The notes below the pieces were generated by a model. That model made no database searches. It was not told the DNA's origin and was given only the letters and a program-made list of their open reading frames with translations. A program made the position numbers and the translations under genes. Source: an uncultured Opitutia bacterium (GTDB lineage Bacteria; Verrucomicrobiota; Verrucomicrobiia; Opitutales; Opitutaceae). From it: DNA of 38,635 nucleotides. Location of the stretch: the NCBI GenBank assembly GCA_903830425.1, contig CAIKTR010000167.1:1-38635 (forward strand), written 5' to 3'. Positions within the stretch are counted from its first letter, which is position 1, and each line of letters begins with the position of its first letter. Positions 8,541 through 16,464 of the stretch are shown here, piece by piece.

Positions 8541-8793
8541 GAGCGAACGGTACCGGCGCCCCTCCGTAATTCGATCCGAAAAAATCGCCCGCCCGAGACC
8601 TCTTGCCACCCGGGACACCCCCACGGGACGGTCGGCCGGAAGTTCGCGCCCCACCCACCGTGCGACCTCGGCGGCCCGGCGCAGCGTCCCGCTGCCGGCC
8701 AAAAAATACCAGCGGAGGCTCGTGTCCGCGCGATCTTTCCCCAACGGATGCGGGCGCTGGTTCGCCCCCTCCTCCCCCTCACCCGCTTGTCCC
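8541..8793. promoter_or_regulatory. Divergent intergenic region, Gfo/Idh gene / PhyH gene
   Basis: 253 bases between divergent start codons. The sequence contains two A-rich pockets (CGAAAAAATCG near 8577-8587 and CCAAAAAATACC near 8699-8710) in otherwise GC-rich DNA. These are reasonable places for promoters of the leftward lpxB operon and the rightward PhyH gene. No clear -35/-10 pair, long repeat or separate gene is visible. The frame upstream of the PhyH start is open but looks non-coding. Confidence 0.35.
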
Positions 8794-9567
8794 ATGACTC
8801 CTGCCGCCGGATTGACCACCCCGCTCTCGACCACTGAGACCGCCGACCTGCTGGCTCGCTTTTACCGCGACGGCTGGGTCGTGGTTCCCGGCGTGCTCAG
8901 CCCCGGTGAGTGCGCCGCGCTGCGCGAACTCGCCGACCAGCTGGCGGCGCGCAGCCCCTCGTTCGTCATTCGGAATCCCGAGGAGACAGATATCGCGTTT
9001 GCCGGTCTGTTCATCCGGGAGCCGATCCTTTCGCTCGTCCAGGCGATCCTCGGGCCGGCCTGCCGCTTCTGCGGCCAAAACGTCATCCGCAACCAGCCGG
9101 GCCAGGCGATTGCGCACTGGCATGTGGACGACCAGCTCGAATACCCCCTGCCGGCGGAGGTGCCGCGGTGGGACGCCCGGGTCCGCCTGCCCCTCACCTG
9201 GTTCAGCGTGCAGGTCCCGCTCAGCGACCTCGACTCGGTCGAAGACGGGCCGACCGAGGTCGTGCCGGGCAGCCACTACTCGGGTCGCATCCCGCCCCCG
9301 GTCGATCCGGTCTTCGAGGGCCGCGGCGCGGTCCCCGTGTTGTGCCGGGCTGGCGACATTTATCTTTTCAACCACCAGGTCTGGCATCGCGGCCGGCCCA
9401 ACACCGGAACGCGGACCCGCTATCTGATGCAGCTCCAATACGCCCGGGGCGACAGCCTCGCTTGGCGGTGTCAGGGGGCGGCCCGGACGCCAGCCCTTGA
9501 GCGGGTCCTCCTCGGCGCCGACCCGCGGCTGGTGGAGCTGATGGTCGGCCCGCCCAAGTATCGCTGA
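8794..9567 (+). CDS. Phytanoyl-CoA dioxygenase (PhyH) family protein
   Basis: A 257-residue putative Fe(II)/2-oxoglutarate oxygenase. The ligands are AHWHVDDQ (His110, Asp112) and the distal His198 in NHQVWHRGRPN. The 2-oxoglutarate arginine is Arg207 or Arg209 in TGTRTRYLMQ. A PhyH-type loop (DSVEDGPTEVVPGSHYSG) lies between them. It shares family features with the other two PhyH proteins here but little local sequence, so the three are old paralogues, not recent copies. Unlike the others, it has no AraC gene beside it. The start ATG at 8794 was chosen over longer open-frame starts because the upstream translation is Arg/Ser/Pro-rich noise. The substrate is unknown. Confidence 0.86.
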   Translation: MTPAAGLTTPLSTTETADLLARFYRDGWVVVPGVLSPGECAALRELADQLAARSPSFVIRNPEETDIAFAGLFIREPILSLVQAILGPACRFCGQNVIRNQPGQAIAHWHVDDQLEYPLPAEVPRWDARVRLPLTWFSVQVPLSDLDSVEDGPTEVVPGSHYSGRIPPPVDPVFEGRGAVPVLCRAGDIYLFNHQVWHRGRPNTGTRTRYLMQLQYARGDSLAWRCQGAARTPALERVLLGADPRLVELMVGPPKYR

Positions 9568-9654
9568 ACGACCGGGTCCGCCGGACGGTTCGTCAGCGGG
9601 GACCGGCGGGCGGCGCCCGACGTGGGGCTCCGGCTCCGCGCCGCGTGGTTCGCC

Positions 9655-9669
9655 GGCCGGAGACCGGCC
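9655..9669 (-). terminator. Short GC hairpin abutting the lolD stop codon
   Basis: A perfect inverted repeat, GGCCGG-AGA-CCGGCC, lies immediately next to the lolD stop and about 90 bases after the convergent PhyH stop. There is no T-run on either strand, so a classical intrinsic terminator is not supported. It may stabilise 3' ends or mark a convergent-terminator region. Six-base GC palindromes are common in DNA this rich. Confidence 0.25.
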
Positions 9670-10326
9670 TCAGCCCAGGCGCCCGGCCTGCAGCACCAGC
9701 TGGCGCGCGCACTTGGCCGCATGGGCGGCATTGTGGGTGACCAGCACGAGGGTGGTCCGGGTCTCCGCGCTCAGGCCCAGCAGCAGGTCGATGATCGCGC
9801 CCCCGGTCTGCTCGTCGAGATTGCCCGTCGGCTCGTCCGCCAGGATCAGCCGCGGCGCGTTCATCAGCGCGCGGGCCAGGGCCACGCGCTGGCGTTCGCC
9901 GCCGGACAGCTGGGCCGGCAGGTGCGCGGCGCGGGCGGCGAGCCCGACCCGGTCCAGCAGCTCGCGCGCCCGGGCCAGCTCGGCCGCGCCGGGGCCGCGG
10001 AGGATGCGGGCGGCCAGGAGCACGTTCTGCAGCGCGTCGAGCTCCGGGATCAGGTAGAAGGACTGGAAGACAATGCCGAGATAGGTCGCCCGGCGCCGCG
10101 CCCCGGTGTCCGGCGACCCCCCCCACGCCAGCGTGCCCGCGTCCGGCGCATCGAGCCCGGCCAGCAGGTTGAGCAGGGTGGACTTGCCGCACCCGGACTC
10201 GCCGCGGATGGAGACGGTCTCGCCCTCGGCGAGGGCCAGGTCGACGCCGCGCAGCACCTCGATGCGGCGGTCGCCGCTGCGGAAGGCCTTGGCGAGCCCG
10301 CGGGCGCTGAGGACCGGGTCACTCAC
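9670..10326 (-). CDS. lolD: Lipoprotein-releasing / MacB-type ABC transporter ATP-binding protein
   Basis: Cytoplasmic ATPase of 218 residues, probably powering release of outer-membrane lipoproteins from the inner membrane. Walker A is GESGCGKST (42-50), and the Q-loop is FQSFYLIPEL. The ABC signature is LSGGERQRVALARAL, and Walker B/D-loop is ILADEPTGNLDE. The switch histidine is in LVLVTHNAAHA. The YLIPEL segment after the Q-loop and the short length fit the LolD/FtsE/MacB class. Its start overlaps the end of the permease gene by eight bases, so the two are translationally coupled. LolD is the best call because of the partner permease, although a MacB-like exporter ATPase cannot be excluded. 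Confidence 0.85.
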   Translation of the reverse strand: MSDPVLSARGLAKAFRSGDRRIEVLRGVDLALAEGETVSIRGESGCGKSTLLNLLAGLDAPDAGTLAWGGSPDTGARRRATYLGIVFQSFYLIPELDALQNVLLAARILRGPGAAELARARELLDRVGLAARAAHLPAQLSGGERQRVALARALMNAPRLILADEPTGNLDEQTGGAIIDLLLGLSAETRTTLVLVTHNAAHAAKCARQLVLQAGRLG

Positions 10327-11545
10327 TGCGCAGCGCCTCCACGGGTTTGAGCCGCGCCGCCATCACCGCGGGGATGATGCCGGCCAGCGTCGACAGCAGC
10401 AGCGCCGCCACGACGATGAAGACGACGTCGCGCGACGCGAGGTGCGCGGGCAGCTCGCTGAACTGGTAGAAGCGCGCCAGCAGCTCCTGCCCGCCGGTGA
10501 GGTGGGTGAGCGCCCGGACGAGGTCGTTGCGGAAGTGCAGCACGGTGAACCCGAGCCCCAGCCCGGCGGCCGTGCCCACCACGCCGATCCCGACCCCCTG
10601 CAGGCAGAAGCAGAGCGCGATCTGCCGCCGGCTCGCGCCCAGCGCCCCGAGCAGGCCGATCTCGCGGGTCTTCTTCAGCACCAGCACGAGCAGCAGGCTC
10701 ATCGTCAGGAAGGCCGCGACCAGCACCACAAACAGCAGCACGAACGTCATCATGTTCTTCTCCAGCTGCAGCACCCAGAGGAAGTCCGCAAAACTGTCCC
10801 GCCACGAGAACGCCCGCACCTCCGGGGGCAGGAGCGCGTTGATCCGCGCGACCACCGCGTCCTCGTCGGCCCCGGGCTGGACCCGCACGTTGAGGCCGTG
10901 CACGTCGCGGACGAGTCCGTAGAGGTCCTGCGCCAGCCGCAGGGTGCAATACACCGTGGAGCTGTCGAGCTGCTGGTGGCCGATCCGGAGCACGCCGACG
11001 ACCCGCACGGAGTGCGGCAGGATGACCTCGACGTCCTTGCGCGCGAGCATCAGCGGGGTGTAGATCTCGAGCGTGCCGCCGACCGGGATGCCGAGCGACT
11101 CGGCGAGGCCCTCGCTGAGGATGACCGAGTCGTCGTCCAGCGCGTCGAGCGACCCCGCGGTGACGAATTTTCCGAGGGGCACGACCCGGTCGACGCTCGG
11201 CAGGTCGAGCCCGCGCATCTGGGGGAAGGCCGGCTTGTTCTGGTACTGCACCATCAGGATCCCCGCGGCGTAGGGCGTGGCGCCGGCGACGCCGGGCACG
11301 CGCTCGACGCGCTGCACGACCGCGCGGTAGTCCCCGACCAGCCCGCGGGCCTTGATCTGGATCTCGCCCTCGGTGTCGACGATCATCCGGCGGATCTGGT
11401 GGCCGAAGCCGCCCATGACGCCGAGCACGACGATCAGGAGCATCACGCCGAGGGCGACGCTCAGGGTCGAGATCGCGGTGAAAAACGGGAACCGCCGCCC
11501 CGTCGGGAAGAGCTGCTTCAGGGCGAGGTAGAGGTACCAGGGCAT
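10319..11545 (-). CDS. lolC: LolC/LolE-family lipoprotein-releasing permease (FtsX fold)
   Basis: Inner-membrane permease of 408 residues with the LolC/E topology. One N-terminal transmembrane helix (about 21-48, ISTLSVALGVMLLIVVLGVM) is followed by a large periplasmic domain (about 50-275). Three C-terminal helices belong to the FtsX core (MMTFVLLFVVLVAAFLTMSL; VGTAAGLGLGFTV; VVAALLLSTLAGIIPAVMAA). The cytoplasmic KKTREIGLLGALGASRRQI loop contacts the ATPase, and the C-terminal PVEALRSE ends the family pattern. Only one permease gene is present, so the transporter may be a homodimer (LolF-like) or use a second permease encoded elsewhere. lysS lies 43 bases upstream on the same strand and lolD overlaps downstream. 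Confidence 0.88.
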   Translation of the reverse strand: MPWYLYLALKQLFPTGRRFPFFTAISTLSVALGVMLLIVVLGVMGGFGHQIRRMIVDTEGEIQIKARGLVGDYRAVVQRVERVPGVAGATPYAAGILMVQYQNKPAFPQMRGLDLPSVDRVVPLGKFVTAGSLDALDDDSVILSEGLAESLGIPVGGTLEIYTPLMLARKDVEVILPHSVRVVGVLRIGHQQLDSSTVYCTLRLAQDLYGLVRDVHGLNVRVQPGADEDAVVARINALLPPEVRAFSWRDSFADFLWVLQLEKNMMTFVLLFVVLVAAFLTMSLLLVLVLKKTREIGLLGALGASRRQIALCFCLQGVGIGVVGTAAGLGLGFTVLHFRNDLVRALTHLTGGQELLARFYQFSELPAHLASRDVVFIVVAALLLSTLAGIIPAVMAARLKPVEALRSE

Positions 11546-11588
11546 CGGCGGCGGCGGGAGCGCGGGGCGGCAGGCGGGGCGCGGCGGC

Positions 11589-13076
11589 CTAGAGCGGCGG
11601 CGCGACCGCGGCGCCGGGCCGCAGCTGCGGGAAGAGGATCACGTCGCGGATGCTTTCGGCGCCGGTGAGGAGGATGCAGAGGCGGTCGATGCCCACGCCC
11701 ATGCCGCCCGCCGGGGGCATGCCGTGCTCGAGGGCGAGGAGGAAGTCGTGGTCGATGTTCTGCTGCTCCTCGCCGGCCTGCGCCTCGAACATCGCGCGCT
11801 GCACGTCCGGGTCGTTCTGTTCCGAGTAGGCCGGCGCGATCTCCATGCCGCCGATGCACAGCTCGAACACGTCGAGGGTCGCCGGGTCGTCGGGCGTGAG
11901 CTTCGCCAGCGGGCAGAGCTCCTTCGGCAGGTGGGTGACAAACGTCGGCTGGATGAGGGTGGGCTCGATCCGCTTCGAGAAGATCTCGTTGGTGATCTCG
12001 AAGTCCTCCCAGGCCGGGTTGACCGCGAGGCCGAGCTTCTCGGCGCCGGCGAGCTTCTCCGCCTTGGTCCGGCTGAACCAGGCGGGGTCGCCGGTCTCCG
12101 TCCGGATCAGCTCCTGGTACTTCACCTCGCGCCACGGCCCGCCAAAGTTGATCACCTGGCCGCTCGCCGCATGCGGGATCTCGCTCGTGCCCAGCACGTC
12201 GAGGCACAGCGTGGTCAGCAGGTCCTTGATCAGCACCATCATCCCGCGGTAGTCGCTGTAGGCCTGGTAGACCTCGAGCATGGTGAACTCCGGGTTGTGC
12301 TTCCGGGAGACGCCCTCGTTGCGGAAGATCCGGCCGATCTCGAACACGCGGTCGTAGCCGCCCACCAGCAGGCGCTTGAGCCGGAGCTCGGTCGCGATGC
12401 GCAGGTAGAAGTCGACCCCCAGCGCGTTGTGGTGGGTCTTGAACGGCCGCGCCGCCGCGCCGCCCACGGTGCTTTCCAGCACCGGCGTCTCCACCTCGAT
12501 GAACTGCTGGTCCTCGAGGAACCGGCGGACGTGCGAGACGATACGGGAGCGCAAAAAGAGCCGGCGGCGCGACTCCGGGTTGACGATCAGGTCGAGGTAG
12601 CGCTGGCGGTACACCTGCTCGGGATCGCTCAGGCCGTGCCACATCTCGGGCAGCGGGCGCAGCGCCTTCGCGACCAGGGTGTAGGCTTCCACCCGCACCG
12701 TGACCTCGCCGGTCTTGGTCTTGAAGAGCGTGCCCCGGGCCCCGAGGAGGTCGCCGAGGTCGAGCTTCTTGAACGCCGCGTAGGCCTCGTCGCCGACCAC
12801 GTCCTTCTTCACGTAGAGCTGGATCTGCCCCTGCTGGTCCTGCAGCTTGACGAACTGGCTCTTGCCCATGTCCCGGATGACGACCAGGCGGCCGGCCACC
12901 GCGACCGTCACGGCGTTGTCCTGGCCGTCCACGTGCAGCTTGAGCGCCGCCGCGGAGAAATGGGTGGTCGCGAAATTCGCGCGAAACGGATCAAACCCCG
13001 CCGCGCGCATCTCGGTGAGTTTCTGCCGCCGCACGGCATGCTGATCGTGGCTGATATCGGGGGGAGTGTCGCTCAT
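11589..13076 (-). CDS. lysS: Lysyl-tRNA synthetase (class II)
   Basis: Charges tRNA(Lys) with lysine in the cytoplasm. The 495-residue product has an N-terminal OB-fold anticodon-binding domain (about 50-150, VAGRLVVIRDMGKSQFVKLQD) followed by the class II catalytic domain. Motif 1 is in the RFLEDQQFIEVETPVLE region, and motif 2 is IGRIFRNEGVSRKHNPEF near residue 246. Motif 3 is GMGVGIDRLCILLTG near residue 457. The ATG at 13074-13076 (MSDTPPD) is preferred. An in-frame ATG seven codons upstream (13097) is possible, and neither has a clear Shine-Dalgarno sequence. The gene is followed by lolC after 43 bases. An imperfect GC inverted repeat sits just upstream at 13102-13141. Confidence 0.95.
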   Translation of the reverse strand: MSDTPPDISHDQHAVRRQKLTEMRAAGFDPFRANFATTHFSAAALKLHVDGQDNAVTVAVAGRLVVIRDMGKSQFVKLQDQQGQIQLYVKKDVVGDEAYAAFKKLDLGDLLGARGTLFKTKTGEVTVRVEAYTLVAKALRPLPEMWHGLSDPEQVYRQRYLDLIVNPESRRRLFLRSRIVSHVRRFLEDQQFIEVETPVLESTVGGAAARPFKTHHNALGVDFYLRIATELRLKRLLVGGYDRVFEIGRIFRNEGVSRKHNPEFTMLEVYQAYSDYRGMMVLIKDLLTTLCLDVLGTSEIPHAASGQVINFGGPWREVKYQELIRTETGDPAWFSRTKAEKLAGAEKLGLAVNPAWEDFEITNEIFSKRIEPTLIQPTFVTHLPKELCPLAKLTPDDPATLDVFELCIGGMEIAPAYSEQNDPDVQRAMFEAQAGEEQQNIDHDFLLALEHGMPPAGGMGVGIDRLCILLTGAESIRDVILFPQLRPGAAVAPPL

Positions 13077-13101
13077 GAAAAGGGAGGAACTAGCCATGCC
13101 C

Positions 13102-13141
13102 GGCGGCGCGGCGCAAATGGAATTTGCGGCGCGGCGCCGCC
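13102..13141. repeat. Imperfect long inverted repeat between glycosidase gene and lysS
   Basis: Arms GGCGGCGCGGCGCAAAT and a near-complement flank a three-base centre (GGA). The innermost seven pairs (CGCAAAT/ATTTGCG) are perfect, and the outer GC part pairs with small internal loops. On the minus-strand transcript this falls after the glycosidase stop (13157) and before the lysS start (13076). It could terminate or attenuate read-through or protect an mRNA end. There is no T-run, so a classical terminator is unlikely. Confidence 0.5.
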
Positions 13142-13156
13142 CGCCGGCCGGCGCGC

Positions 13157-14113
13157 TCAGGGGGCCTGGCCGAGGCCAAACTCGCGCAGGGCCGCCGGCG
13201 CGGTGACCTGCACGATCGTCGGCTCCGGCGCCGCCCAGTCCAGCACGCCGACCAGCAGGCGATAGTAGCGCAACCCGAAATAGGCCACCAGCCAGCGGTC
13301 GCCGCGGCGCGCGATGACCTCCATCCCCGTGATGTCCGCCCGGAGCGGCCGGGGCGGCCCATCCGGCCAGCGCCACGGCTGGTCCGCGTCGACGTAGCTC
13401 CACGCATGGTGCCCGCCGAAGAAGAGCCGCCAGCGGTCCCCCACCGGCTGGACGTTGCTCGACTCGCACTGGTTCCAGCCGGAGAACGCATAGGCCACCC
13501 CCTCGTCCTGCCAGGTCAGGAGGTCCCGCGACGACGCCCGCGCCACGCAGCCGCGGCCGTCCTGCGTCACCGCCGTGTAATACATCTGGAAGCCCCCGGC
13601 GTGGGCGAGGACGTGCGGGTCGCGGCAGGCGGCGCCGCCGGTCACGGGGCAGCACGCCCAGCCGTACTCCTCCGGCCGGATCACCGGGCGGTCGCCCACG
13701 CGCTCCCAGTGGAACAGGTCGGCCGAGGTCGCCAGCCCGATGCGCTGCGTGTTGTCGGTCGCGACGCCGGTGTAGAACATCCAGTGCCGGCCGCCGTGCG
13801 TGACCACGCAGGGCGCAAAGACGTGCCCGTGGTCCCAGCCGCGCACGTCGATGAAGAAACAGGCCTCGTGGGTCTCCCAGGTGAGGAAGTCCCGGGTCGT
13901 CGCGTGGCCGAACCAGACCTCATTGCCCGGCAGGCCGCAGCTCACGCCCGGCGTGCCCGCAATATGGTAAAGATGCCACACGCCCGCGGCCTCGAGCAGG
14001 CAGAAGTCCTTCAGGTAAAACCCCAGCGGGGCGTAGCCCGTCTGCAGCCAGTCCTCCTGATGCGTCCGCTGCCGCGCCACCGCGTCGTGGTAGCACTGGT
14101 AGTCGGGGTTCAT
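13157..14113 (-). CDS. GH32/GH43-like five-bladed beta-propeller glycosidase
   Basis: A 318-residue protein with the repeated blade pattern of GH32/43/68/130 glycosidases (GVWHLYHI, RHWMFYTG, GGFQMYYTAV, DRWRLFFGGHH, DRWLVAYF). The three clan acidic positions are plausibly Asp36 (LKDFCLLE), Asp165 in the CRDPHV motif (like the GH32 RDP), and Glu217 in NQCESSNV (like the GH32 EC motif). No signal peptide is visible, so a cytoplasmic enzyme acting on small glycosides is likely. It lies 42 bases after a GH172 gene on the same strand, suggesting a joint role in degrading fructose- or arabinofuranose-containing oligosaccharides. Family membership is fairly secure; substrate is inference. Confidence 0.75.
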   Translation of the reverse strand: MNPDYQCYHDAVARQRTHQEDWLQTGYAPLGFYLKDFCLLEAAGVWHLYHIAGTPGVSCGLPGNEVWFGHATTRDFLTWETHEACFFIDVRGWDHGHVFAPCVVTHGGRHWMFYTGVATDNTQRIGLATSADLFHWERVGDRPVIRPEEYGWACCPVTGGAACRDPHVLAHAGGFQMYYTAVTQDGRGCVARASSRDLLTWQDEGVAYAFSGWNQCESSNVQPVGDRWRLFFGGHHAWSYVDADQPWRWPDGPPRPLRADITGMEVIARRGDRWLVAYFGLRYYRLLVGVLDWAAPEPTIVQVTAPAALREFGLGQAP

Positions 14114-14155
14114 CGCAGGGGGAGGCGGAGGCGCGCGGGCCGGCGGCCGGCTGGT

Positions 14156-15262
14156 TCACCGCTGCCAGCGCGCGGGCAGGCCCGGGAACGCCGGGAAGGC
14201 GACGTGCGGCTCGCTCTGGTACCAGAACGCGGTCGAGGCCACGTCCTCGGTGAGCGGCTGGTAGATGTGCCCCGGCCACCAGCCGAGGGTCTGCACCGTC
14301 ACGCGCAGGTCCTCCGCAAAGCCGATGCTGTCCAGAATGTGCCAGCGGTAGAGGCCGAAGTAGCGCGGACCGTCGGCGCTGCCGGTGTGCGCCAGGGGCA
14401 TGCCGACAAACGGCGCGTTGAACGCCTGCTCCACCGGGTCCTTCTGCGGGTGCCGGAAGAAGCCCCAGGCCCCGCCGAAATAATCCTCGGTGCCGTTGTC
14501 GCAGATGGTCGGGAACTCCCCGTCGCCATCGAGGTAGAACTTCACCTCGCCCTCGCCCCACCAGCCGCGCGACAGCGCCGTCCAGGCGAGGTAGGTGCCG
14601 ACGTAGAGCCCCTGGCCCTTCACCCCGTCGAGGATGGTGTGCTCGGGATGCTCGCGGGTGGTCAGGCTGCGCCGCCACTGGGCGTGGAAGTAGGCGGCGT
14701 CGGGCGGCACGGCATGGAGCTTGTAGAGCACCTTGTAGGCGATGATGCGGACGTCCGCCGTGCCGTCGTTGCTCAGGGTGATGCGGGCGTGCTGGCGGAA
14801 GGGCATCTGCCAGTAGCAGCCGCAGCCGCGGTGCGGGGCCACGACCACCGGCAGCGACGTCACCTGGTGCGGCTGCGTGTCGAAGCCCATCGCGAAGAAA
14901 TCACCCAGCGGCGCCTCGACCGAGGGCGCCGCCTCCCCGTCCCAGTACATCCGCAGCACCAGGGTGCGGTACTCCTCGGCGCTGGCGGTGATCCAGAACT
15001 GGTTGATGCAGCCGGGGCCGGCGATGTCGGCCAGCGTGGTGGTCTCGCCGGCCTTGAGGCTGATGAAGGGGCGCACCTTCCAGCCGCGGCCGAGATGCTG
15101 GGCCGGCCCGCTGTGCGCGAGGAACGGGTCGGCGGGGTTGGGCTCCCAGCGCGCGCCGCCGCCCTTGGCGCCGGTGGGGTTCTCGGCGTTGATCATGCGG
15201 GTGACGGCGCCGCCCTGGAAGGGCAGCTGGCCGAGGAGGTTGTTCATCGTGGAGGGATTCAT
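14156..15262 (-). CDS. DUF2961 / glycoside hydrolase family 172 protein
   Basis: A 368-residue protein with the conserved DUF2961 core: GAVTRMINAENPTGAKGGG near the N-terminus, the central RGWWGEGEVKFYLDGDGEFP, then CDNGTEDYFGGAWGF, and FGLYRWHILDSIGF. The glutamates in GEGE and GTED are the likely catalytic residues by family position. GH172 includes difructose-anhydride-forming or hydrolysing enzymes and arabinofuranosidases, some of which assemble into trimers or hexamers. No signal peptide is visible. The ATG at 15262 gives MNPSTMNNLLG; a second ATG five codons in (15247) is equally usable. It heads a minus-strand group with the GH32/43-like gene and faces lipA divergently. Confidence 0.88.
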   Translation of the reverse strand: MNPSTMNNLLGQLPFQGGAVTRMINAENPTGAKGGGARWEPNPADPFLAHSGPAQHLGRGWKVRPFISLKAGETTTLADIAGPGCINQFWITASAEEYRTLVLRMYWDGEAAPSVEAPLGDFFAMGFDTQPHQVTSLPVVVAPHRGCGCYWQMPFRQHARITLSNDGTADVRIIAYKVLYKLHAVPPDAAYFHAQWRRSLTTREHPEHTILDGVKGQGLYVGTYLAWTALSRGWWGEGEVKFYLDGDGEFPTICDNGTEDYFGGAWGFFRHPQKDPVEQAFNAPFVGMPLAHTGSADGPRYFGLYRWHILDSIGFAEDLRVTVQTLGWWPGHIYQPLTEDVASTAFWYQSEPHVAFPAFPGLPARWQR

Positions 15263-15488
15263 GGGAAAATCAGGGCGAGAAAACCGCCGGCGGGCGGCGC
15301 GGGCGCGGCGGGGTCAAACAGCCGCATCCGGCAGGTCCGCGCAAGCCCGGAGCCGCGGATATTTCACCCCCCGCACCCGGCGGCCCGCGCCCCCCCGGGA
15401 GCGCCGCCCACCCCGGGCCGGCGGCCGGGCCTGAAATTTTCCGTGTTCCTCCGTGTCATCCGGGCTTTATTCTGATTTCCACCTATCC
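15263..15488. promoter_or_regulatory. Divergent intergenic region, GH172 gene / lipA
   Basis: 226 bases between divergent starts. The left two-thirds is very GC-rich. The lipA-proximal part is AT-richer (CTTTATTCTGATTTCC at 15465-15480) and includes a CCGTGT-TCCT-CCGTGT direct repeat at about 15441-15456. A related TTCTCCGTGCCCTCCG string occurs just upstream of the next gene (amn). No clear promoter hexamers are visible. Confidence 0.35.
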
Positions 15489-16385
15489 ATGGACACCACG
15501 CGCAAACCCTCCTGGCTCCGCGCCAAGCTGCCCTCCGGCCCCGGTTACGCCGCCACCCGCGGCCTGGTGGACGGCCACCAGCTCCACACCGTCTGCCAGA
15601 GCGCGCAGTGCCCGAACCTCGGCGAATGCTGGTCGCGCGGCACCGCCACCGTGATGATCCTCGGCAACATCTGCACGCGCTCGTGCCAGTTCTGCGCGAT
15701 CGAGACCGGCCGCCCCGCCGCCCCCGACCTGGGCGAGCCCGCCCGCGTCGCCGACGCCGTCGCCCGGATGAACCTCCGGCACTGCGTCGTCACCAGCGTG
15801 GCGCGCGACGAGCTGGCGGACGGCGGCGCCGGCGCCTGGGCCGCGACCATCCGCGCCATCCGCCACCGCAACCCCCTCACGGCGATCGAGGTGCTGGTGC
15901 CGGACTTCAAGGGCCAGCTGGAGCTGGTGGACACGGTGCTCGCCGCCAAGCCCGACATCTACAACCACAACCTGGAGACGGTGGAGCGCCTGCAGAAGCC
16001 GGTGCGCGTGCAGGCCCGCTACGACCGCTCGCGGGCGGTGCTGCGCCACGCCAAGGGGCGCGGCTTCGTGACCAAGACCGGCATCATGCTCGGGCTCGGC
16101 GAGGAGCGCCACGAGATCGAGCAGACAATCCGCGACATCGCCGCGGACCAGACCAACATCCTGACCATCGGCCAGTACCTCCAGCCCAGCCCGCAGCACC
16201 GGCCGATCGCGCGCTGGGCCCCGCCCGAGGAGTTCGCCCACTGGCGGGAATTCGGCCTCGGGCTCGGCCTGGGGGTGGTCGAGAGCGGCCCGCTGGTCCG
16301 CTCCAGCTACCACGCCGACGAGCAGTCGCAGAAGTACACCGGCGCCGAGCACCTGAACACGGTCAACGCCCTGGCGTCGCCGTAA
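15489..16385 (+). CDS. lipA: Lipoyl synthase
   Basis: Radical SAM enzyme that inserts two sulfurs into protein-bound octanoyl groups to make lipoyl cofactors for 2-oxoacid dehydrogenases and the glycine cleavage system. Two iron-sulfur sites are visible. The auxiliary cluster cysteines Cys36, Cys41 and Cys47 lie in VCQSAQCPNLGEC. The radical SAM CxxxCxxC at Cys62, Cys66 and Cys69 lies in ICTRSCQFC. The C-terminal LVRSSYHADEQ supplies the serine ligand of the auxiliary cluster. The 298-residue product starts at ATG 15489 (MDTTRKPSWLRAKLP); an upstream in-frame start at 15453 adds 12 non-conserved residues. An amn-like gene follows after 79 bases. No lipB is in the window. Confidence 0.95.
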   Translation: MDTTRKPSWLRAKLPSGPGYAATRGLVDGHQLHTVCQSAQCPNLGECWSRGTATVMILGNICTRSCQFCAIETGRPAAPDLGEPARVADAVARMNLRHCVVTSVARDELADGGAGAWAATIRAIRHRNPLTAIEVLVPDFKGQLELVDTVLAAKPDIYNHNLETVERLQKPVRVQARYDRSRAVLRHAKGRGFVTKTGIMLGLGEERHEIEQTIRDIAADQTNILTIGQYLQPSPQHRPIARWAPPEEFAHWREFGLGLGLGVVESGPLVRSSYHADEQSQKYTGAEHLNTVNALASP

Positions 16386-16464
16386 GCCGGCCGGCCGGCG
16401 GCCCCGCCGCGCGGCCCGCAAGATTCTCCGTGCCCTCCGGCGCCGGCGGGTCCAGACTCCGGCC

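Noticed and set aside
13124-15475. 783-codon open frame antisense to the GH172 and GH32/43-like genes
   Set aside because: Low-complexity Arg/Ala/Val-rich translation with no recognisable domain; the opposite strand carries two clear enzymes.
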